From Branchiostoma belcheri (lineage: Eukaryota; Chordata; Leptocardii; Amphioxiformes; Branchiostomatidae), in NCBI RefSeq assembly GCF_001625305.1, contig NW_017802469.1, positions 774,842-838,841 on the forward strand: a DNA stretch of 64,000 bases, read 5' to 3'. The notes under the pieces are model-generated. The model made no database searches. It was not told the origin of the DNA and saw only the letters and a program-made list of their open reading frames with translations. The position numbers were made by a program, and so were the translations under genes. Positions 1 through 11,700 of this stretch are shown in pieces (the first letter of the stretch is position 1; the number at the start of each line of letters is the position of its first letter).

Positions 1-284
1 AGTTTAATAAACACAGCTATACACAAATTAAATCCACACGCTTAAGTCTAAAAGCTATAGAGTCGACAAACATATTACAAAGAAATGCAATCAAGTAAGC
101 AGAGCTTCTCATACACCCATTGTAAGATTTTCTTTCATGTGTACGCTTGCATGTTTATACTATCAATTGCTCCACTCAAATTAGTCTGTTACTTGGAGAA
201 AAAACATTACTCATATAGCATTATGCGTGGTAAGACCCTTTTTCCATTCAATTTTCATTTCTATGAGAGAGAATTTTTTAAGAA

Positions 285-655
285 ATGCATCCAGTGCAGT
301 TTTTAGGTTTTAGAAACCCGATTTTTCAACGTCAATATTCTAGTTATTCATCTACATACTGAGTTGAAACCGCACTATCCCAATGTATATTGACCCTCAT
401 GGAGCAAACATTCCCAAAATTCTGTCAGAAAAATGGTTACTGGAAGGCCTTGAGGGCCCTGGGCTAATTTTTAGGGTACCACCCAGAAAATAAAGGACTC
501 ATCTTGGGGCCTGTGTCTGCAGTTTAGAAGCCCAAAGTATGAAATACTGATTGGAGTGTGCTAATGTGAAGCAGTATGTGTCAATATCACAAAGATTGCC
601 TTATTCAGAATATTTCCAGTTTTGCTGCTCTGAAATCGCATTGGATGTCAGACAC
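285..655 (+). repeat. dispersed repeat starting GTGCAGTTTTTAGG (copy 1 of 3)
   Basis: About 350 bp, closely similar to 11252-11605 (same strand) and 56370-56685 (opposite strand). Shared landmarks are TGACCCTCA.GGAGCA, CCACCCAGAAAATAAA and AATATTTCCAGTTTTGCTGC. No coding capacity seen; a non-autonomous transposon is the likeliest identity. Confidence 0.7.
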
Positions 656-807
656 ATCTTTCAGGTTGATCATAGATGCCACCAAAACTGATGATATAGT
701 AACATCATCGTCATTGATACTCAGGCACTATCGCTGAACAGAAAGCATTCTTACATGTAGACCTTCTGTGAAATTTGTAAACACTGGTCATTATACGGAG
801 TACTGAC

Positions 808-965
808 CTTTTCATATTTGTCGAACTTGGCATTGACAGCCGTCGCCAGAACAAGATTCAGAGTGACCAAGATTACCACTACTGCCAGCGTAGTGACCAT
901 ACAGAAGAGGTGGGTGCGGAGAAAGTCCCAGAAAACATGGCGGCGGCTTTGGCCAATCGCGTCGT
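808..965 (-). CDS. exon 2 of the type II membrane protein: transmembrane helix
   Basis: Phase 1 acceptor after a T-rich tract, single hydrophobic helix of about 23 residues, donor GTCAGT. Upstream in the same frame there is an ATG at 1002, but the acceptor at 966-967 fits the phase of exon 1 better. Confidence 0.6.
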
Positions 966-2059
966 CTGTCGAAAAAAAGACATTATGGTTGCTGGTTGTC
1001 ATACGGTTTGGCTAAAATTCCACATTGACATGAAAACTATAGAATATTTCTGACAAAGACAACTTGAGACATAAAAGCTTACATAGATGAAATCATAACA
1101 GTAAAGAATGGTGTGGGGGGGGCTCCATTCGTTTATTTCAATACAATATACAGGTATACAATGTAGTTCAAGGAAGTGCTAGATATGTCTGTCACAATTC
1201 ATATTTAAGTCTGTTAACATGATGTGTTGAGTACAATATAGTGGAAAATACACAGAATTGATTTCTCACTTCAACGTATTTACGTTTGTATACCCTAAAA
1301 AGAAAAATGATCCGAAAAATATTTTTCTAAAAGGTAAAATATTATTTCACGAAAAGGTAAAGCAGAGAAGTGCTGTATTTAACGCTCCTTATTCTAAAAA
1401 CTGCTAAGTTTTTGAATGCGACGGGTAGCTAGCGTTCTGCGCAGGCTATCTAGCTGCAATTGTTTCTGTGATATAGCATGCACCCCTCTCCCCATATACA
1501 GCACCCCTCCCTCGAAAGAAGCCACCACGCTCGTAGAAGAAACAGACGCTGGCCGCTAGAAAGTCTCCTCAAGATCATGAGGCTAATACTGAGGTCACAT
1601 TTGCAAACCGGGGCCCGGCCGGGCAGTCTTATGGAACGAAAAGGATGATATAAAAGACAAGGAAACACAGAAAGGTTTTCGATTATAACCATGGGCACTA
1701 TTTCTGTATATTCTTGATATGAACTGTTTATTTTCATAGAATCATACAAACAACCCGGCCGGGCCCCGGTTTGGAAATGTGACCTAAGCTTAAGGTAGCT
1801 TACCTGTGGACGTGTCAGTTGATTTAGGTATGTTGACATGGCGCTTTTCGCCTTCCGGGAGATGCTCAGGATTCACCGCTTCTGCATCTTCGTACCCTTC
1901 TTTCCTGTTGTCAGAAGAACCGTTGCCACGGTCGACACCTCCGCGTGTGCTCCTTGAACGAACGGGAGGGACAGGGGCCGGCGACCCGCCGGTTTGGGGG
2001 CGGTTGCCGGGTCCCCCGGGAGCTCGAGGGGCCCGAACTGGCTGTGGTTGATCGCCCAT
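808..2059 (-). CDS. type II transmembrane protein, 5' portion (two exons, runs off left edge)
   Basis: Two coding exons join in frame: 1804-2059 (starts ATG, 256 nt, ends ACA G|GTAAGC) and 808-965 (158 nt, phase 1 in, phase 0 out). The acceptor of the second exon is preceded by a T-rich tract ending CGACAG; the donor is AAAAG|GTCAGT. The first exon encodes a Pro/Gly/Arg-rich hydrophilic stretch of about 85 residues starting MGDQPQPVRAP. The second has a basic segment, then one strong hydrophobic helix (MVTTLAVVVILVTLNLVLA) and a short KFDKYEK tail. With no signal peptide before the helix, a type II orientation (cytosolic N-terminus) is inferred. The extracellular part would lie left of the window, so the family cannot be named. 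The two-exon join is inferred from phase and splice motifs, not from a transcript. Confidence 0.6.
1591..1785. mobile_element. foldback MITE with GC-rich 34-bp arms
   Basis: AGGTCACATTTGCAAACCGG at the left end is repeated in inverted orientation at 1752-1785, with the GC-rich block CCCGGCCGGGC in both arms. The arms differ by about one base. It lies in the intron between the two exons of the type II membrane gene. Confidence 0.75.
1804..2059 (-). CDS. exon 1 of the type II membrane protein: Pro-rich cytosolic segment
   Basis: ATG at 2057-2059 opens a Pro/Arg/Gly-rich reading frame. The exon ends in phase 1 at a consensus donor (ACAG|GTAAGC). An in-frame ATG at 2137 exists, but it adds an unremarkable leader. 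Confidence 0.55.
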
Positions 2060-2828
2060 CTGTACTGTACTAGCACACCAGGAGTGCGCCTTCTGTAGCA
2101 GTGTAAGCTGTATGAATATGGCAATATTTTGAGTCACATTTCGTTTCTTCTACAAGAGCGTAATCTGTGACGGTATAATACAGTCTTGGATTGGTTTCAA
2201 GAAAAGACACAGTTTGAAGTCTCGATACGATCGAAGACTTTTAATTTGTATCAAAGCTCCTTTATACATGTATAATTCTTGTCCTGGTTTGAACTCTTTT
2301 TAACGGACCGCATTGACGCGGAACGTTCTTGTTTTTGGATCGAAGAGCACGTGCACTTTACATCTTGTGTAAAATGTTTAGAAACTGCAAGCGATTGAGT
2401 AGCAGGTTCTAAGTAATTAGTCTACACCCTGTTTACCAAAACAACTCTTTTTTACTCATTTATTTCTATGTGAAAGTATATCACAAGATTGCAAGAGCAA
2501 CACGAAAACTCAACTAGTTATCCTTCTTAATTTTATATCTGAACAAAGAGGTTTATCTCCATAACACACACGTACGAAGAATTAAAAAGTGGTAAATTAA
2601 TGTAGGATGTTAAATAGGTGTCTAGATCCAAATATATATAGCAAGCTCTTCTTCGCCCGTTTAGAGTATCTTAGATTACAACTTGTTTGTTTTCCGTTTA
2701 AAGATCTTTGATAAATATATCTGTACCATATCCTCACCTAATATTTTATACAGTTCTTTTGTTTACGTCTAGCGAGTCATCAAAGGGTTCTTACTTGATT
2801 GCTTTACAATCCATGGTGTATTATCCCC

Positions 2829-2834
2829 TTTATT
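2829..2834 (-). terminator. candidate poly(A) signal of the receptor gene
   Basis: AATAAA on the minus strand about 170 nt downstream of the receptor stop codon. Position is appropriate, but 3'-end data would be needed to confirm use. Confidence 0.45.
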
Positions 2835-3001
2835 ATTCTCTATAATATAGTATTCTTCAATATAAATATATATAATCCAGCTAGCAATGTTGATTTTGTA
2901 GGAGAAATTATTGACAAGCATGTTGTTATTTTGTGTTTATGTGAGCTACATACTGTTAGTTTGTGTTTTTGCTGTTGCTGTCCTTCCGACAAGAAACAGG
3001 T

Positions 3002-5765
3002 TTAATTTTCATCTTCATCTTGACGTTTCTCCTCCACAACGTCCAACGTTGTCTTCGGCATTTCTGTAGAAGAGTCGGTTCCTCCTTCCGTTGCCTCAGT
3101 TTTACCTGTGGTGGTCTGCCGGTTACTGGCAGTAGTGGTTGTTTCATCGTCCTGACATAGTTCAGGCGGAGGAGGGTGTACCCTGTTCTCCTCCACGTCG
3201 GTCAAAGTTGCCGTGGGTATCTCTGTAGTAGACCCTGTCTCAGCTGCCGTCACCTCGGTTCCGCCTGCGGTGGTCTGCTGGTTACTGGTAGTGGCGGTTT
3301 CTTCATTGTCCTGGCGAGGTTTAGTCAGAGGAAGGCGTGCCTTGCAATTGTTTTCCTCCACATCGGTCAAAGTTACCGTGGGTATTTCTGTAGCAGACCC
3401 TGTCTCAGCTGCCGTCACCTCGGTTCCGCTTGTGGTGGTCTGTCGGTTACTGACAGTGGCGGTTGTTTCATTATCCTGACGAGGTTTAGTCAGAGGAAGG
3501 AGTGCCTTGTTCTCCTCCACATCGGTCAGAGTTGCTGTGGGTATCTCTGTAGCAGACCCTGCCGTCGCTTGAGTTCCCCTTGTAGCGGTCTGCTGGGTGC
3601 CAACAGTGGCGGTCGCCCCATTGTCCTGTTGAGGGTCACCTAGATCGAAGCATGCCCTGTTCTCCTCCACATGGGTCAAAGTTGCCCTGGGTATCTCTGT
3701 AGCAGACCCTATCGTCGCATCAGTTCCCCTTGTAGCGGTCTGCTGGTTGCTAAGAGTGGCGGTTGCACCATTGTCCTGTTGAGGGTCACCCAGACCGAAG
3801 GGTGCCCTGTTTTCCCCCACATCGGCCAAATTTGCAGTGGGTATCTCTGTAGCAGACCCTATCGTTGCCTCAGTTCCCCTTCTAGCTGTCTGCTTGGTGC
3901 CAACAGTGGCGGTTGCACCATTGTCCTGTTGAGGCTCACCCAGACCTAAGCGTGCCCTGATGGCAGACTTCCATTTCTCCAACACATCCCCCGTCATAGT
4001 CATCGTCACTGTCATCAGAAGGCCCTGAGAAGCATTCAGAACGATGAAGATGTACTCCACAACTCTGCTGTTGACGTACGGGTAGATGAAGCCTAGAATC
4101 CAGGTCAACCCCATCAGGAAAGAGATACGCAAGTAGACCCAGGCCTTGCTGCTCTGTGAGCGCGACATAGCCGCGTTGGCTATCTCAAATGACTTCCGTA
4201 TGGCCACTAAGGCAGACGTGACCAAGACTACATTGACCAGAAGAGCACAGAAGACAGGGACTCCAAACGCTACCAGACTGCCCATCGGATTGCCGATCCA
4301 ACAGCTCTCTCCGTACCCCACCCTCACAGAGCTACCGAATTCCACAATCACTGTGACAACGACTACCAGCACCGGAACCAGCCAGGTGTACAAGACGTAC
4401 TTGTACAATTTCGCTCTGTCTAAGTCGTCACGAAAGGTAAGAAAGAGATCCATGGATAGCGCGTTCATGGATGTGAAGGCCGTCAGCAGAAGGTAATGCA
4501 GAAGAATTGCAAACACTGTACAGGCCGGTCCGGGAGGGACAAGAACGCGTAGCACAAACATGACTTCAGCAGATGCCATGCATGTTGTCATCTGAACCTT
4601 CAGCTTTTCCGGGACTTTCTTCCACTGTCCGGACCTGACAGTGTGAATCACGAAACCCAACACTGCTACGGTAGACACTATCACAAGACCCAACGTCAAC
4701 CATCCCTGGTTAGCCTCCCAACTGTTGATTGTCTCCCCATTGCGTGAGTGGTTCGAGAAGTGCTGCAATACACACTCCCCACAGATTGAAGCTGTTGTGT
4801 TCATAATGACCACTTCCTCAGCCGGGCAGGTCAAGTTAGAACTCAACAGGTGGACACTACCATTGGGGAGGACCTGGAACTCTTCGGACGTGAAAGTCAA
4901 AGCGGGTTTGCTGCAGTTCTGTAAGGGAATGGTTTCGTTGTTTGGGCCATGAGTTCTAGCGGACGAAGATTGCCGGCAGGTGTCTACAAAGGGGTCGTAT
5001 ACAGTGTCGGAGGGACACGGATTGTTTCCAACACTCTCACCGGCATTAAAGTTGAATAAACGAGTTAGTGAGATTTCATGAGGACAAGTACCAGTTTGAA
5101 AGCAATGATCTTTTTGGTCCTCTCTCCTCCCCTTCAAAACAGTGGAAGCACACCTTAAATGTGTGATTGCTGTAAAAGAAAGCCCTTCACACAGAGCACA
5201 GTGTAGGTTTCTGTATGTCTTGTGCCTACTGGCAAATGGGTATGTGTAGGACCTGCAGGCGGTTATATCACAATTTGCATTTGAATAATCTTCGTCAGGG
5301 AAACGGCAAGACCTCTCCTGGTCTCGAAACTCGAATTCGTCGGAAAGTTGGAATTCTAGCTTGCCTGTACCTAGGCAACCTTCCACCTTTTCATATTCAA
5401 CGCCAAGAGTACTGAGAATGGTGCTGTACTCTTGTGTAGGGGTTTGTGCAGAAGAATTAAGCTGTCCAGAACACATAAGTCTGGACGTAAAAATAGACAC
5501 TTCTGTCATTGTTACATTGTTGCAAAGAGCACAGAATATGTTTCTATACGGGGTTTCACGTGAATCATCTTTGACAGGCATTCTGTAAATCAGGTCACTG
5601 GGGAGGAAGGGGTCTACTTGTTTTAAACACTGATCCCTTGTGACATCGTCCGTCCATTGGTCAGGGCAGTTAGCAACCAACCAATAGGAAGGCTTGTCGA
5701 TGAAGCCAGCCACACACTGCCACAGATGGTAATCGTCAGTGATTGGTCGAGTGAAGCTGTCTTCT
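3002..5765 (-). CDS. receptor exon 11: Cys-rich ectodomain end, seven helices and repeat tail
   Basis: 2764 nt including the stop at 3002-3004. The extracellular part has two segments ending YRNIFCALCNN and YRNLHCALCEG and several N-glycosylation sites. Helices include WLTLGLVIVSTVAVLGFVIH (1), ALSMDLFLTF (3), YVLYTWLVPVLVVVVTVIVE (4), ISFLMGLTWILGFIYPYV (6) and IFIVLNASQGLLMTVTM (7). All transmembrane segments are in this one exon. The tail (3005 to about 3957) holds six diverged repeats of the type P.QDN.ATAT....T..GT then TEIPTATLTDVEEN. Confidence 0.9.
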
Positions 5766-8700
5766 CTGTGATGGGTGTAATGAAGTCATGATAAGCCACA
5801 CGATTCTAGTTGACGTAAACTATAGTCTATAATGCAATGCAAGTACTTATGAAATTACACATAAATCATATTTCCCAATTGTTTATTTCTCATTACTTAC
5901 GCGACGTCTTCACAGCATTCTCTGAAAAAGCTGCATTCGTCGTCACAAGAACAAAGCTTCTCTCGTATCTGCTTGCTACAGGTGTATCCTCCCTTGCACT
6001 CTTGTCCGACGAAGTCCAAGGATGTAGGGTCTAATGTAATTCAGGGAAAAGGTTTCAATGCTTTGCTCTAATTTTACTTAAAGCTTTTGTATGGAAAAAC
6101 TGACGAAAATGGCAGTCTACAATTTTAGATGTAAGAAGACTACAATGTATTCTTACATCTGAAATTATAGAGTGGCAGAATCATGGCAGAACTCTACAAT
6201 TTTAGATGTAAGAAGACTACAATGTATTCTTACATCTGAAATTGTAGAGTGGCAGAATCATGGCAGAACTCTACAATTTTAGATGTAAGAAGACTACAAT
6301 GTATTCTTACATCTGAAATTGTAGAGTGACAGAATCATGGCAGAACTCTACAATTTCAGATGTAAGAAGACTACAATGTATTCTTACATCTGAAATTGTA
6401 GAATTCTGCCATGATAGAAAATATAATTGTAAATGAACAGAGCACATTGTCTTGATCATGAATTATTATAGATGCTTAGAAATGCAACATGAATGCCAAA
6501 ACGTCATGAAGTTAAGGCAAATACTTTATGAAAAACTTAAACTGTTCTCCAACTCAAAATTTGACTCACCAGAAATTTTCGACTGAATCACTCAGTCTTC
6601 CTCAGCTATCTGACCCAAATGCTGTGGACACGTGATTTTTCCCACAAAAAATGTCCACAGCATTTGGGTCAGATAGCTGAGTAAGACTGAGTGATTCAGT
6701 CGAAAATTTCTGGTGAGTCAAATTTTGAGTTGGAGAACAGTTTAAGCTTTTCATAATGTAATTTACCAACTCAGATGAACTTTCATGCTGAATTAAGGCA
6801 AATACATGGTAGTTTTCTTCAGCTGTGCTTACCGGCACATTCCATCACGCTGCAGAAGTCCCACCTCAGTGTCGGGTCCGTGGTGTAGCACCAGGGCCGG
6901 GCCTTGTTGTCAGGGTTACGGCAGAAGTTTTCCTCCAGCCCCGCATCAGGATGAGCCTGTGGTGTGTGGGGATGGCTGTGGGGCGACTGGGAGTCCCATC
7001 TCTGACATAGCCGGCCTCCTGCCCTGTACAAAGAATAACACTGTCACTAAATGTCATGAAGGCCATCTGTGTTGGTAGTAATCATAATGAAATGTTGAAG
7101 TTTATATCAGCACAAGGAGTATCACAGAGATCAAATTTTCAACGACCACTGTCGCATTCATTAGGATAATGATTGACCAATCACTTCAAAACGTAATCTC
7201 GCGAGAGTTACGGTTACAGACACGTGTCCTTATTCAAACGAGACTTTACGGATACGTGATGTGAACAATTGATCAAAAGTGCCAGGAAGTTTATATCGTC
7301 CACCGTCTCTGTTAAGTGATGGCTGGAGTGCTCTGATGTATATGGCCTCCTTATTGCCTCTTAAAAAGTAGTCCTGTTCAATGTCCAGTATTCTAACTTT
7401 GACCAACATTTCCCGAGGCTGAAACTTGTAGTCAAGGGAAAACAGTGTACCATAGAGAGACACAGGTCAGACATGCGTCTAATCTTACCTATTTACGTGC
7501 CCTGCGTAGCTTCTTCCCTTGTCAACTGTGTAGAAGCAACGTGTTGGTAAGGCTGCAAATATAAGACAGAATAGGATGGTTTAATGAGACGTGGAACTTG
7601 AGTTTTTAAGCTTTGTGTCACGCCGGCCAGCCCTTATACAAGTAACGTTACAGTTTATAGGAGGCATGTATGTTGCTGTCAATTACTATGGAAGAAAGAA
7701 AGACATGATGAAACCCAACAGCAGTTACCATGGTGACAGACGTCTGATCCTGGTCGTTGACCTTATTTCGTTAGGTCGTTGAGAGGAAGAAGAAGAAACA
7801 CCCAAAACAATATGTTTTCCTTCTGTATCTGTATCTGTATAGCCGGTATAACCGCTTTTCGGCGTAACACACCAGCTTCTGCGAAGGTAAACATAACTAT
7901 ACCGTCGCAGGCGAAGACATCGTCGCAGTACCTCCACCTGATGAGCGGGTTCTTGGTGTAGCACCACGGCCCGTCCTTCCCGTCCGGGTTCCTACAGTAG
8001 TTCCACTCCAGCCCTGCTGACGGGTAGGCCTCGGGAGTGTGGTTATGGGCGTGGGGGTACTGAGATGTCCAGAACTGACAGGAGTAGTCTCGGTTTGCAC
8101 GGCCCCTGTAGCTTGCCCCTTTGTCCTGTAGGTAGTAACAGTCTGTGGGCAGATAACGTTACATTGTAAACGTTGTGCATAAAAAATGGCATTTCAGAGG
8201 TTTGAATTTTCAGCCGCTGCACGCATGTTAGTACTATTATAGTATATGTCATAGCCACATAAAGCCTAGGTTAGCTCGATTGTTGTGTTATCCGTTCCAA
8301 CATGCATTTTAACATTAACCAAATTGACGCTAACCACAGTGCACGAGGCAGCCAAAGTAGGCTCAGTTACCAGCCTATTTCTTTTTGAAAAGATTTGGAG
8401 GGGAAATTTTTCGCTACCAAATGACGGTCTCTTTTGCGAAGCTACTGTTAGTTACTAGTATCTGTTAAAAAGAGTAACGTGCTCTCGCCCGGTGACTGCA
8501 ATGTTGTAAGGGGTCACGTAGACTTTGTTGTGTCTGTTTTTCGTGGTCGATGTGTTAGTAATTGTCATGTGTGTGGAGAACTCACCACAGTTCTGTTCAT
8601 CACTGTTGTCTCCACAGTCATCTCTGCCGTTACATCGTGTAGCCGGGTGGAACAGGGCACCATTGTCACAGACAGCAGGAACTGAGGGATAGAAGGGGCA

Positions 8701-11700
8701 TTGTCAAGCTCTAATCAGAAAATTATTTCCACTCCCCCACCCCCAAAGTAAGCCTTCCTGTGCATATATCCTATGGCATTTTCTTGACGTATACATCCGG
8801 TAAGACTGGTATGAAAGTGATCTGTAGGCCTGGAAGTCTGTGTCGCCCCCCGTCTTAGGTGTGTCATTTGCATAACGTGACGTCACGGAAGCGGTGGATT
8901 GATTGTTAGTCCTTGACAAAGACTGGAGTTACACAGTCGAACATTTGGTTGGCAATTACAGCTTAAACTGCTTGATAATGACTTTTACCAACACAGATGA
9001 ACTTTCGTAGAGTGGTACGCGACGATCGCAGCGCCTTGTCGTAACGCAGCTCTGCATCTCGCCCTGTTTTCGCGTGCAATCACCCGCGATTTGGTGATGG
9101 CTTACATGAAACCTACGCCAGAATAACAGTACTTACCAGTTCTGCGATACGACCAATTACGAAGGCCCACGACGACACTTCTATACACCTCTTCCACAGC
9201 CGCTGTGGAAGGGCTGTGCAAGAGCGCTATGGAAGTGTCGTTGTGGGCCTTCGTAAAAAAATGTTGTCAGTGTACTTACCACAAGACTCATCGCTGCCGT
9301 CGCTACAATCTTCTATCCCGTCACATCTGGAATAGCGCCGTGTATGGTCACCGCAGGGAACACGTGCTTCACTATCGGTACCGTTACATTCCTTCTGCAA
9401 ATCCAGGCATTGTCCATTGTCGCAGGCCATCTTGTTTTCTCTCTCGCCTGCGTCAAACACAAGTAGAAACACTAGAAATGTAACATTTGCAAGCAAATTG
9501 ATAATGTTTATCTTCTCATATGGTCTTCTCTGTTAATTCTTACTCAAACAGATTCATATAACATATGGTGACAGGAGTGTAAATCCCTCCTTCTATAAAA
9601 TTGCAACATGATGTAATCCAACACTAGTAACCATGGTGACAGACATCTGGTTCAGGTCATTGACCTTATTGGTAAGAAGAAGAGGAAACAGAGCAAAAAC
9701 AATATGTTTTCCTTTGGTAAACATAACTACACGGGGCCCGCCATATACATATAAATGCTGAATTAATGAAAGCCAAACCCAGGAAATTGTTAGATTATAC
9801 GTCAATAAAACAACTAGGGATGGAAGTTGAGAAAATTGCAAAGAAAAGAAGATAAAAGATGCAATATACACGTATGTCCTCTGTGCCCATACTTACAGCA
9901 GTGCTGTTCGTCTGTGTTGTCTCCACAGTCGTCTGTACCATCGCACACCTGTGTCTTGTTGATGGCGGCCCCATTCGGACAAATTTCTTTATCTATATTC
10001 AAAAAGACCACATAAAAAGGAATGAAATACATCACTACATCAAAGTAAAAGAAAGTACAATAAATCAGAGCCTTGTCTTGTATCCTCTCTGCATGTTTAT
10101 CAGCAATCCATGTTCCGGCATGGCAACAGACATCTTTGACCATTTTCAGCATGCTGACGACCACTGTCAGAGAGCAACGAAATATTTTTGGGCGACGCCT
10201 CTGGGGCGGAGGCATTTGTGTAAGGCAAAGAAAAATCAGGCAAACATTGATGCTCGCGCTGATGTCATCCATAAACATTACATGGTGTGTCCTTACCACA
10301 GTTTTGTTCATCGCTCCCGTCGTCACAGTCCACTATTCCGTCACACACCACCTCATGCACGTCACAGTCCCCGTCTGTACAGACTGTCTTCTCAAACCCG
10401 GAACAAGCTGGAAGAACAAAAGAACATAAAGCAGTGATATGCTAGCCTCTACCAGGCTTCGGGAGGCGGCTGGAAAGAGCAGAAATAGAGAGATAACATG
10501 CCAATAGAGAGACAATATTGGTCGTGTAAAAGAAAATCCCTATATCCTAGGGCCCAGTTTAGTTTTTTTTTTTTCACTCTGGCATTATACATGGGATGTC
10601 CATAGGATGTTTTGATATAATATTTGTAGTTACCTTGAAAAAACTTCACTTCAATGACTTCGAAAGTTTGCGGAAAGGTAAATTGTAGTTGCCAAATCTG
10701 TCCTGTAGCTAGGAACCCGCTAAGATCAACTTCATTCAGACGTACTTCTCCCCCTGTTTCTTCAACTTGTTCTCGGTTGTCTATGTTCACGGCTTCTAAG
10801 TCTTCAACTTCTTCTGTTTCTAGTCCAGGAAGGTCTGAAGCAAGGAAATGTTTCACAGCCTCAAACCGTTGGCCCAACGACATAGCACGTAAGACTGTTA
10901 CGTCTCGTTTGTGGTAATACCACATGCGGATGCGGGAGAGTGTTGTGGGCGCCTGCAGGTCAAATGTGAGTCGCCAGGTGTGCTCTTGAGCCGCGCGCAT
11001 CCAGCCGGTTCTCAGGTTGGAGTCCAGGACGTAGCCGGCAAGATGGCGGACGCCGTCTTCGCTCGTCCATTCGTCTGGTGTCACCCTGGTAGGGTCAGTC
11101 TCTACCCAACCACCTGCAACTAACAGCCTTTCTTTAATGGAAATGTTTGGAGGCTAAAAAAAAGATAGGTAATAAGAAAAATGCACAATACTTATAATTT
11201 TGCACCCACACAAATGAAGCATATTGTTCACACAAAAAAAACATTTTAAAGGCACCCAGTGCAGTTTTTAGGGCTTGGAAACCCGATTTTCAAAGCCAAT
11301 ATTCTAGACATTTGTATACATACTAAGTTGAAACCACACTATCCCAGTGTATATTGACCCCCAGGGAGCAAAAATTCCCAAAATTCTGACGGAAAATTGT
11401 TACACGAAAGGCCCAGGGCTGATTTTTAGGGTGCCACCCAGAAAATAAATGGCTAATCTTGGGGCTTGTTTCTGCAGTTTTAAATGCCTAAAGTATGAAA
11501 TGCTGACTCAAAATGTGCTATTCTGAGATAGTATGTGACAGAAAGATTGCCTTATTCAGAATATTTCCAGTTTTGCTGCCCCTGAAATTGCATTGGATGG
11601 ATTTAATGTGAATATTTGGAGGCCAAAACAAAGATAGGTAATATTTAGAAAAATGCACAATACGCTTCATTTTGCACCCACACAAAATGAAGCCTATTGT

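Noticed and set aside
1450-1839. 129-residue minus-strand ORF
   Set aside because: Crosses the foldback MITE and overlaps the real donor at 1803; no coding signature.
3176-3949. Plus-strand Cys-rich repeat ORFs
   Set aside because: Antisense of the receptor tail repeats.
9859-10437. 192-residue plus-strand ORF
   Set aside because: Antisense across two LDLa exons and a MITE.
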